Made by a program: the position numbers and the translations under genes. Shown one piece after another: positions 1-6,653 of a stretch of 64,000 nt of DNA. The notes under the pieces are model-generated. The model did not search any database, had not been told where the DNA came from, and saw only the letters and a list, made by a program, of their open reading frames with translations. The first letter of the stretch is position 1. Every line of letters begins with the position of its first letter. The DNA comes from Streptosporangium canum (GTDB lineage: Bacteria > Actinomycetota > Actinomycetes > Streptosporangiales > Streptosporangiaceae), in the NCBI RefSeq assembly GCF_900113865.1, contig NZ_FOQY01000006.1:313852-377851 (forward strand), given 5' to 3'.

Positions 1-171
1 CTGTCTCCTGGGGGGGTGAGAGACGGAGATCACGGCGTCGACCGCGACGCCGTGCGACACGCGGCCGGGGCAGCACATCTCTCACTGAGCGCGTCACGCC
101 CCCGGGAGGACGCCGCGCCAAGCCGCTCACCGGCATACTGGCAAGCGGCCGGGCACGATGTCAACGGAAGT
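1..171 (-). other. Upstream region of a leftward gene lying outside the window
   Basis: No convincing gene is contained here. Read on the minus strand, the extreme left end gives CAGGAGACAG, an SD-like sequence, so a leftward gene probably starts just outside the window. A TTGACA -35-like hexamer lies on the minus strand at 164-159, but no well-spaced -10 follows. The open frame from 136 toward position 1 is Arg-rich, lacks a signal peptide and looks non-coding. Confidence 0.4.
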
Positions 172-188
172 TAGGAAGGTTTCCTAAC
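170..188. promoter_or_regulatory. 19-bp palindromic operator, copy 1
   Basis: The sequence GTTAGGAAGGTTTCCTAAC is a perfect inverted repeat of 8-nt arms around GGT; here the arms extend to 10 nt (AAGTTAGGAA/TTCCTAACTT). The identical 19-mer occurs at 51246-51264, just downstream of the predicted promoter of a secreted GH9 cellulase. The copy here faces a leftward gene outside the window. Such TTAGGAA-type palindromes recall repressor sites in front of secreted carbohydrate-active enzymes in other actinomycetes; that comparison is from memory and the regulator is unknown. Confidence 0.6.
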
Positions 189-263
189 TTGTCTCCGATC
201 GTCAAACGCCGCGACAGGCCGGACACTTGTCCCCGATCGTCAGGCGCCGAGACAGGCCGGGCC
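188..263. repeat. Tandem duplication of the dnaE 3' end (2 x 38 bp)
   Basis: Copies at 188-225 and 226-263 differ at about six of 38 positions. The second copy contains the dnaE stop codon and last few codons; the first lies beyond the stop and is non-coding. Its outer edge touches the palindrome at 170-188. See also the duplications at the ends of ftsW and of the SDF symporter gene. Confidence 0.8.
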
Positions 264-3200
264 CAGGAGCTGCTTCAGATCACCCATCAGCGCCGGGGAG
301 GGCGCCACGCGCAGGCGGTCGTCCAGCCGCACGATGGTGGTCTTCGGACCGTTGTGGACCTGGAGATGGACCTCGGTGGTGCCGGGATGGGCGGTCAGGA
401 CCTCCTTGAGGCGGCCGACCACCGGAGGGGTGCAGCGGGTCAGGGGGAGGCTGACCGCCAGGGGGCCGCCGCTCTCGCGGGTCAGGTCGGGAGCGGTCAC
501 CTCCATCGCGATGATCTTTCCGACGTCCTCGCGCTTGTCCAGGCGGCCCTTGACGAAGACGATGGCGTCCTCGGCGAGCACCGTCGCGCACAGCTGGTAC
601 GCCGAGGGGAAGATCATCACCTCGATGGCGCCCTCCAGGTCCTCCAGCATGGTGAGGACCCAGGTGTCGCCCTTCTTGGTGACCTTGCGCTGGACGCCGC
701 TCAGGATGCCGCCCACCGTGACGACCTGGCCGTCGGCGCGGTTCTCGTCCTGGAGCGCGGCGATCGAGCAGTCGGCGCCGGAGGCGAGGATGTGCTCCAC
801 GCCGAACAGCGGGTGGTCGGAGACGTAGAGGCCGAGCATCTCCCGCTCGAACTGGAGCAGGGTGGTCTTGTCCCACTCCCCGGGCGGGATCTGCACGTCG
901 AAGGTCTGGTCCTCGGCGCCCTCGACCGCCCCGAACAGGGAGTCCTGTCCCTGCGCCTCGTTCTTCTTGATCCCGATGATGCTGTCGACGGCCTGCTCGT
1001 GGACCATCACCAGGCCCTTGCGCTCGTGCGCGAACGAGTCGAAGGCGCCCGCCTTGATCAGCGACTCGATGACCCGCTTGTTGCAGACGACCATGGGGAC
1101 CTTGCGCAGGAAGTCCTTGAAGTCGGCGAAACGGGTCTTCTCCCTGCGCGCGGCGATGATCCCGTCGACCACGTTGCCGCCGACGTTGCGGATGGCCGAC
1201 AGGCCGAACCGCACGTCGGTGCCGCGCGGGGTGAAGTCGAAGTCGGAGTCGTTGACGTCCGGCGGGAGCACCTTGATGCCCATGCGCCGGCACTCGTTGA
1301 GGTAGAGGGCCGACTTGTCCTTGTCGTCCTTGACGGAGGTCAGCAGGCCGGCCATGTACTCGGAGGGGTAGTTGGCCTTGAGGTAGGCGGTCCAGTAGGA
1401 GACCAGGCCGTAGGCGGCGCTGTGCGCCTTGTTGAAGGCGTAGTCGGAGAAGGGGAGCAGGATGTCCCAGAGGGTCTTGATCGCGGCGGCCGAGTAGCCG
1501 TTGTCCTTCATGCCCTGCTCGAAGGACTCGAACTGCTTGTCCAGCTCCGACTTCTTCTTCTTGCCCATCGCGCGGCGCAGCAGGTCGGCCTTGCCGAGGG
1601 AGAACCCGGCGACCTTCTGCGCGATGGCCATGACCTGCTCCTGGTAGACGATCAGGCCGTAGGTCGTGCCGAGGATCTCCTGCAGCGACTCCTCGAACTC
1701 GGGGTGGATCGGGGTGATGTCCTGCAGGCCGTTCTTGCGCAGCGCGTAGTTGGTGTGGGAGTCGGCGCCCATCGGCCCCGGCCGGTACAGCGCGCCGACG
1801 GCGGAGATGTCCTCGAAGTTGTCGGGCTTCATCAGCCGCAGCAGCGACCGCATGCCGCCGCCGTCCAGCTGGAACACGCCCAGGGTGTCACCGCGGCCCA
1901 GCAGCTCGTAGGTCTTGCGGTCGTCCAGCGGCAGCTTCAGCAGGTCGATCCTGTTGCCGGTGTTGGCCTCGATCATCTTCAGGCAGTCGTCGATGATCGT
2001 GAGGTTGCGCAGGCCCAGGAAGTCCATCTTGAGCAGGCCGAGCGTCTCGCAGGTCGGGTAGTCGAACTGCGTGATGATCACGCCGTCGGAGTCGCGGCGC
2101 ATGATCGGGATGTAGTCGGTCAGCACCTCCGAGGACATGATCACGCCGGCGGCGTGCACGCCGGTCTGCCGGATCAGGCCCTCCAGGCCCCGGCCGAGGT
2201 CCATCGCCGACTTGACGTCGACGTCCTCGTCGTACAGCTTGCGCAGCTCACCGGCCTCGTTGTAGCGCGGGTGGTCCTTGTCGAAGATGCCCGACAGCGG
2301 GATGTCCTTGCCCATCACCGCGGGCGGGAACGCCTTGGAGACCTTGTCGCCCAGCGCGTACGGATGGCCGAGGACGCGGGCGGCGTCCTTGATGGCCGCC
2401 TTCGCCTTGATGGTGCCGAAGGTGGCGATCATGGCGACCTTGTCGGCGCCGTACTTCTCGGTCACGTAGCGGATCACGTCGCCGCGCCGGCGCTCGTCGA
2501 AGTCGATGTCGACGTCGGGCATGGAGACGCGGTCGGGGTTGAGGAACCGCTCGAAGATCAGCCCGTGCGGCAGCGGGTCGAGGTCGGTGATGCCCAGCGC
2601 GTACGCCGCCAGCGAGCCGGCCGCCGAACCACGGCCCGGACCGACCCGGATGCCGTTGTTCTTGGCCCACATGATGAAGTCGGCGACCACGAGGAAGTAG
2701 GAGGGGAACCCCATCTGCAGGATGACGTTCATCTCGAACTCGATCTGCGCCCGGTGCTCCTCGTCGACGCCCTCGGGGAAGCGCCGCTCCATGCCCTTCC
2801 AGATCTCCTTGCGGAACCAGCTCTCCTCGCTGTCCCCCTCGGGGATGGGGAAGGTCGGCATCAGGTTCTTGAAGCCGAACATGCCGGTCGGGTCGACCTT
2901 CTCGGCGACCAGCAGCGTGTTGCGGCAGCCCTCGGCCCACAGGTCGGAGGAGTCGACCGCGCGCATCTCGTCGGCGGTCTTGATGTAGTAGCCGCTGCCG
3001 TCGAAGCGGAACCGGTCGGGGTCGGCGAGCTGCTTGCCGGTCTGGATGCACAGCAGCGCGTCGTGGGAGGTCGCGTCCGACTCGTAGGTGTAGTGGGAGT
3101 CGTTGGTGACCAGCGGTGGGATGTTCAGCTCTTTGGAGATGCGGGTCAGGCCGTCGCGGACCCGGCGCTCGATGTCGAGCCCGTGGTCCATGATCTCCAG

Positions 3201-3761
3201 GTAGTAGTTGTCCCTGCCGAACAGCTCCTGGAACCTCGCCGCCGCCGCGAGCGCCTCGTCGTACTGCCCCAGGCGCAGGCGGGTCTGGACCTCCCCCGAC
3301 GGGCAGCCGGTGGTGGCCATCAGCCCCTCGGAGTGCTCGGCGAGGGTCTCGGCGTCCATCCGGGCCCACTTGCGCACGAAGCCCTCGGTGTAGGCGCGCG
3401 AGGAGAGCTTCATCAGGTTGGTCAGACCCTTGGCGTTCTTCGCCCAGATCGTCATGTGGGTGTAGTAGCCGCCGGCCGACACGTCGTCGCGCTTCTGGTG
3501 GGGCTCGCCCCACAGCACCGGCTTCTTCTGGTGGCGGGAGGCCGGCGCCACGTAGGCCTCGATGCCGATGACCGGCTTGATCCCGGCGCCGGTGGCCTGC
3601 TTGTAGAAGTCGTAGGCGCCGTGCATGTTGCCGTGGTCGGTGATCGCGATGGCGGGCATGCCCAGCTCACCGACCTGTTTGAACATCTGCTTCAGACGAG
3701 CGGCTCCATCGAGCATGGAGTACTCCGTGTGAACGTGAAGATGCACAAACGAGTCGGACAT
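240..3761 (-). CDS. dnaE: DNA polymerase III alpha subunit
   Basis: Catalytic subunit of the replicative DNA polymerase (family C), 1173 aa, the usual DnaE1 length. The N-terminus has the PHP-domain signature HLHVHTEYS near residue 7. The palm carries PDVDIDFD, with the catalytic aspartates, near residue 415. Further on are the helix-hairpin-helix region and an OB-fold near residues 980-1060. The ATG start is preceded on the minus strand by a GAGGA SD sequence about 10 nt upstream. It follows rluD-lspA-ileS distally, as in other actinomycetes, but here kinase and transport genes intervene. The 3' end has undergone a 38-bp tandem duplication. Confidence 0.97.
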   Translation of the reverse strand: MSDSFVHLHVHTEYSMLDGAARLKQMFKQVGELGMPAIAITDHGNMHGAYDFYKQATGAGIKPVIGIEAYVAPASRHQKKPVLWGEPHQKRDDVSAGGYYTHMTIWAKNAKGLTNLMKLSSRAYTEGFVRKWARMDAETLAEHSEGLMATTGCPSGEVQTRLRLGQYDEALAAAARFQELFGRDNYYLEIMDHGLDIERRVRDGLTRISKELNIPPLVTNDSHYTYESDATSHDALLCIQTGKQLADPDRFRFDGSGYYIKTADEMRAVDSSDLWAEGCRNTLLVAEKVDPTGMFGFKNLMPTFPIPEGDSEESWFRKEIWKGMERRFPEGVDEEHRAQIEFEMNVILQMGFPSYFLVVADFIMWAKNNGIRVGPGRGSAAGSLAAYALGITDLDPLPHGLIFERFLNPDRVSMPDVDIDFDERRRGDVIRYVTEKYGADKVAMIATFGTIKAKAAIKDAARVLGHPYALGDKVSKAFPPAVMGKDIPLSGIFDKDHPRYNEAGELRKLYDEDVDVKSAMDLGRGLEGLIRQTGVHAAGVIMSSEVLTDYIPIMRRDSDGVIITQFDYPTCETLGLLKMDFLGLRNLTIIDDCLKMIEANTGNRIDLLKLPLDDRKTYELLGRGDTLGVFQLDGGGMRSLLRLMKPDNFEDISAVGALYRPGPMGADSHTNYALRKNGLQDITPIHPEFEESLQEILGTTYGLIVYQEQVMAIAQKVAGFSLGKADLLRRAMGKKKKSELDKQFESFEQGMKDNGYSAAAIKTLWDILLPFSDYAFNKAHSAAYGLVSYWTAYLKANYPSEYMAGLLTSVKDDKDKSALYLNECRRMGIKVLPPDVNDSDFDFTPRGTDVRFGLSAIRNVGGNVVDGIIAARREKTRFADFKDFLRKVPMVVCNKRVIESLIKAGAFDSFAHERKGLVMVHEQAVDSIIGIKKNEAQGQDSLFGAVEGAEDQTFDVQIPPGEWDKTTLLQFEREMLGLYVSDHPLFGVEHILASGADCSIAALQDENRADGQVVTVGGILSGVQRKVTKKGDTWVLTMLEDLEGAIEVMIFPSAYQLCATVLAEDAIVFVKGRLDKREDVGKIIAMEVTAPDLTRESGGPLAVSLPLTRCTPPVVGRLKEVLTAHPGTTEVHLQVHNGPKTTIVRLDDRLRVAPSPALMGDLKQLLGPACLGA

Positions 3762-3943
3762 GCGTCCCCGTTCCTCCCCTAGTCGCGTGTCGGCGTGGGA
3801 AGCCTACGCGTGTTTGCCACCCGCCGCCGCACCCCCCGGCACACACTTTGCCACCACTCGGACCCCCCGTCGTCGCACACTCTGAGCGACGATCGGCTAC
3901 TTTGGGTGACGGTGTTTCTGAGCTGGGCGTACGGGGGGAACAT

Positions 3944-5323
3944 GTGAAGACCGACGAGGGCTACAGCCACGCGCTCGGCAACCGCCAGGTGCAGATGATC
4001 GCGATCGGCGGCGCGATCGGCGTCGGGCTGTTCCTCGGGGCCGGCGGGCGGCTCCAGGCGGCCGGCCCGGCACTGGTGCTGTCGTACGCGGCCGCCGGCC
4101 TCGCGGCGTTCTTCGTCATGCGGGCCCTCGGCGAGCTCGTGCTCTACAAACCGACCTCGGGCTCCTTCGTAGAGTACGCCGCCGACTTCGTCGGACCCTG
4201 GGCGGCCTTCGCCAGCGGCTGGATGTACTGGATCAACTGGGCCTTCACCGGCATCGCCGAGCTGACCGCGATCTCCATCTACGTGAGCCTGTGGGCCCCG
4301 CAGTTCCCCCGGTGGCTGACCGCGCTCATCTCGCTGGCGTTCGTGCTGGCCGTCAACCTGCTGTCGGTGCGGCTCTTCGGCGAGCTGGAGTTCTGGTTCG
4401 CCCTGCTGAAGGTCCTGGCCATCTGCGCGTTCCTGGTGACCGGCCTGGCGCTGGTGATCTTCGGTTTCGAGCTGGGCGGCAGCACCGCGGGGGCGGGAAA
4501 CCTCCTCGCGCACGGCGGCTTCTTCCCCAACGGGTTCCCGATGGCGCTGATGAGCCTGCAGTCGGTGATCTTCGCCTACTCCTCGATCGAGCTGGTCGGC
4601 ATCGCCGCGGGCGAGACGGAGAACCCCCGGGAGGTCATGCCCAGGGCGATCAACGGCGTGATCTGGCGGATCGTGATCTTCTACGTCGGCTCGGTCCTGC
4701 TGCTGGCCATGGTCCTGCCGTGGACCGCCTACGGCCCCGGCCAGTCGCCGTTCGTGACGGTCTTCGCCGCGCTCGGCATCCCCTGGGCCGCCGGCGCGAT
4801 GAACCTGATCGTCATCACCGCCGCCCTGTCGTCGTGCAACTCCGGCCTCTACTCCACCGGCCGGATCCTGCGGGCCATGGCCCAGAAGGGCGAGGCCCCC
4901 GCCTTCGCCGGGCAGCTCAGCTCCCGCCAGGTCCCCTACGGGGGCATCCTCATCACCGCGACCGTGTTCGTCGCCGGGGTCGTCCTCTACTACTACGTCC
5001 CGGAGCGTGCCTTCAACATCGCCACCGCGATCGCCTCACTCGGCGTGATCACCACCTGGGGTACCCTGCTCTACTGCCAGATCCGGCTGCGCCGCGCCGC
5101 CGAACAGGGCCTGCTCGAACGCCCCGCCTTCCGGATGCCGGGCTCGCCCTACACCGGCTGGCTCACCCTGGCCTTCCTCGCGCTGGTGATGCTGCTCATG
5201 CCGTTCGCCGACGCCGACCAGCGCATCGCCTTCTTCTGCATCCCCCTGCTGGTCGTCGCCATCGCCGCCGGCTGGCGGATCGTCGACCCCCGCCGCCGGC
5301 GCGCCGGTGCGCCCCTCGGCTGA
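3944..5323 (+). CDS. Amino acid permease, APC superfamily (AAT family)
   Basis: Cytoplasmic-membrane amino acid/proton symporter of about 459 aa with roughly 12 hydrophobic segments. The first segment carries the AAT signature GGAIGVGLFLGAG directly after the short hydrophilic GNRQVQMIA stretch, as in CycA, AnsP and GABA permeases. A longer frame opens at 3848, but GTG at 3944 has GGGGGGAA four bases upstream and gives the normal N-terminus, so I chose it. The substrate cannot be read from sequence. The gene is divergent from dnaE and convergent with the chorismate mutase fusion, with a hairpin between them, and looks monocistronic. Confidence 0.9.
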   Translation: MKTDEGYSHALGNRQVQMIAIGGAIGVGLFLGAGGRLQAAGPALVLSYAAAGLAAFFVMRALGELVLYKPTSGSFVEYAADFVGPWAAFASGWMYWINWAFTGIAELTAISIYVSLWAPQFPRWLTALISLAFVLAVNLLSVRLFGELEFWFALLKVLAICAFLVTGLALVIFGFELGGSTAGAGNLLAHGGFFPNGFPMALMSLQSVIFAYSSIELVGIAAGETENPREVMPRAINGVIWRIVIFYVGSVLLLAMVLPWTAYGPGQSPFVTVFAALGIPWAAGAMNLIVITAALSSCNSGLYSTGRILRAMAQKGEAPAFAGQLSSRQVPYGGILITATVFVAGVVLYYYVPERAFNIATAIASLGVITTWGTLLYCQIRLRRAAEQGLLERPAFRMPGSPYTGWLTLAFLALVMLLMPFADADQRIAFFCIPLLVVAIAAGWRIVDPRRRRAGAPLG

Positions 5324-5376
5324 CGCCCGGACCGGGCCCGCGGTCGGCCGGCACCCGGCGCGGGCACGCGCCGCGG

Positions 5377-5404
5377 CCGGACCGCCGGAGACGGGCCGGT
5401 CCGG
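5377..5404. terminator. GC hairpin between convergent genes
   Basis: CCGGACCG at 5377-5384 pairs with CGGTCCGG at 5397-5404 around a 12-nt loop. There is no T-tract. It lies between the convergent permease and chorismate mutase fusion genes and could stop transcription from either side. Confidence 0.4.
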
Positions 5405-5417
5405 AGCGGGCACGGGG

Positions 5418-6347
5418 TCAGTCCTGACCGCTCGCCCTGCGCTCCTCCGCCAGGTGCAGTCCCGCCTCGATGACGGCGTTCATGATGGGCGCCAGCCGTA
5501 CCTCCCCCAGGCCGGGGGCGCGGCGGGCCATCTCGGTGACCAGGCGGCGCTCGCGGTCCATGTCGCGACCGGCGAAGCCGCCGACGGGCTTGAGCCGCTG
5601 GATGGCGCCGGCGAGCTCGGCACGGCGTTCGAGGAGGACCGCCAGGGCCGCGTCGACCCGGTCGACGGCGCCGCGGGCGGCGAGGACGGAGTCGGGGGTC
5701 TCGCGGCGGGTGAGCGCGCCGACGATCTTCACGGCCTCCTGTGCGGCGAGGACGGCCCGCTCGCCGGCGCCGGGGGCCAGCAGCAGGCCGTCGGCGCCGG
5801 CCGCGACGGCGGCGGCGGCCAGCGCGGGGTCCTCACCGAGATCGGCCAGGACGGGGCGGCCGGACTTCTCCCGGGCGGCGCGCATCAGGGCCAGGTCGAG
5901 GGTCACCCCGGCCAGGTGTGTACGGCTGCCGCTCTCGCAGAGCACGACCTGGTCGTTGCCCTCGGCCACGCAGTAGTCGGCGATGGCCAGCCACTCCTCC
6001 AGGGTCGCGGCGGGCCCGCGCTGGACGATCACCGGCAGGCCCAGCCGGGCGACCGCGCGGACCAGCTGGAAGTCCTGCATCCAGGCCGCGCCGACCACCA
6101 CGCCGTCGGCGCCGCCGATCTCCGGCAGGTCCGCCGTCGAGAACGGCTCCACCAGGATCGGCCCGGCCCACTCGGCGCGGACCGCCGCCACCGCCTCCGC
6201 GGCGGGCACCCGCCCGTGGTGGTCGCGCAGGTTGACCCAGCGGGCGTCCGCGCCCGGGCCACCGACCACCACCGCCGGTCCGGCCCCCACCGTGAGCGTC
6301 CCCAGCTTCACGGCCCCGCGCTCCAGGTGTGCGGTCAACAAGGACAT
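5418..6347 (-). CDS. DAHP-synthase-like domain fused to AroQ-type chorismate mutase
   Basis: A 309-aa two-domain protein. Residues about 1-215 align by eye with the class I-beta DAHP synthase barrel (DGVVVGAAWMQDF, EGNDQVVLC, AAVAAGADGL). The family's catalytic motifs are changed: GPCS reads GGPGA, LLKRG reads IVQRG, CERG reads CESG, DPSH reads DLGE and EVH reads LAPG. The metal-binding Cys, His and Glu are therefore gone and the KPRTSPY segment is absent. Residues about 225-305 form an AroQ helix bundle retaining the expected Arg (ERRAEL), Lys (RLK) and RDMDRER residues, so chorismate-to-prephenate activity is plausible. The barrel may bind effectors, act as a scaffold or partner a true DAHP synthase. 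ATG 6347 has AGGAG six bases upstream. The leader region (6401-6529) resembles an aromatic amino acid attenuator. Confidence 0.8.
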   Translation of the reverse strand: MSLLTAHLERGAVKLGTLTVGAGPAVVVGGPGADARWVNLRDHHGRVPAAEAVAAVRAEWAGPILVEPFSTADLPEIGGADGVVVGAAWMQDFQLVRAVARLGLPVIVQRGPAATLEEWLAIADYCVAEGNDQVVLCESGSRTHLAGVTLDLALMRAAREKSGRPVLADLGEDPALAAAAVAAGADGLLLAPGAGERAVLAAQEAVKIVGALTRRETPDSVLAARGAVDRVDAALAVLLERRAELAGAIQRLKPVGGFAGRDMDRERRLVTEMARRAPGLGEVRLAPIMNAVIEAGLHLAEERRASGQD

Positions 6348-6400
6348 CTCGGCTCCTCATGCTCAGCCGGCACCCATCCGCGAGCCGGCGAATCGTCAGA

Positions 6401-6430
6401 AACAAAAAAGGCAGAGACTGGGTCTCTGCC
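6401..6430 (-). terminator. Rho-independent terminator of the attenuator
   Basis: On the minus strand GGCAGAGAC (6430-6422) pairs perfectly with GTCTCTGCC (6418-6410) around a 3-nt loop, followed by TTTTTTGTTT. It sits 54 bases before the start codon of the downstream gene, so it ends a leader transcript rather than an mRNA. Such a clear T-tract terminator is rare in this window. Confidence 0.85.
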
Positions 6431-6465
6431 TCGTGCCGGCTCCGGATGGTCGCTAGATCACGCTG

Positions 6466-6516
6466 TCACGACCGGCCCTCCGGAGCCGGCTCGATAAACG
6501 CGAAATAGCAAGTCAT
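6466..6516 (-). CDS. Leader peptide with clustered Tyr/Phe codons
   Basis: A 16-codon ORF whose first seven residues are MTCYFAF, followed by IEPAPEGRS and a TGA stop. Three aromatic codons in the first seven fit control by phenylalanine and tyrosine supply, the end products of the chorismate mutase encoded downstream. There is no good SD sequence, but the TATCGT -10 element lies seven bases before the ATG, which fits leaderless translation. The 3' half of the ORF overlaps the first arm of an 11-bp inverted repeat. Its expression is inferred from arrangement only. Confidence 0.6.
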   Translation of the reverse strand: MTCYFAFIEPAPEGRS

Positions 6517-6653
6517 GCTATTGACGATAGGCCATCCCTCCACCACACGCCACCTGCTGGACAACACGTCTCGGATTGTGGACACTCAGGTCGCGCGAGA
6601 GTCGATCACCCTTCTCGGCCTATGAGAGTATTCGGGGGTTTAGAAAGGGGTAG

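Larger units (their letters stand above)
6401..6529 (-). promoter_or_regulatory. Candidate aromatic amino acid transcription attenuator
   Basis: Transcribed leftward toward the chorismate mutase fusion. A -10 hexamer TATCGT (6529-6524) lies seven bases before the ATG of a 16-codon leader ORF, so transcript and ORF may start together. The leader's end contains GCCGGCTCCGG (6490-6480), exactly complementary to CCGGAGCCGGC (6445-6435). Directly after that comes a 9-bp terminator hairpin with a U-tract (6430-6401). A segment downstream of the terminator repeats the first arm with one inserted base. The antiterminator pairing is not obvious by eye, so the switching mechanism is inferred. Confidence 0.65.

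Noticed and set aside
1..136. Minus-strand open frame reaching the left edge
   Set aside because: Arg/Pro-rich with no signal peptide or motif, and an SD-like sequence at the very edge suggests the true gene starts outside the window.
170..188. Palindrome as an iron (IdeR/DmdR) box
   Set aside because: The iron box centre TAGGTTAGGCTAACCTA differs; the arms here are GTTAGGAA/TTCCTAAC around GGT, and the neighbour is a cellulase.
189..3782. 1197-codon open frame on the plus strand opposite dnaE
   Set aside because: It is a mirror of dnaE produced by high third-position GC; composition (Val, Leu, Asp, His-rich, no domain) is typical of antisense shadows, while the minus-strand protein has all DnaE motifs.
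6401..6530. Chorismate mutase leader as a T-box
   Set aside because: There is no GGGTGGNACCGCG core; the short ORF and terminator fit ribosome-mediated attenuation better.
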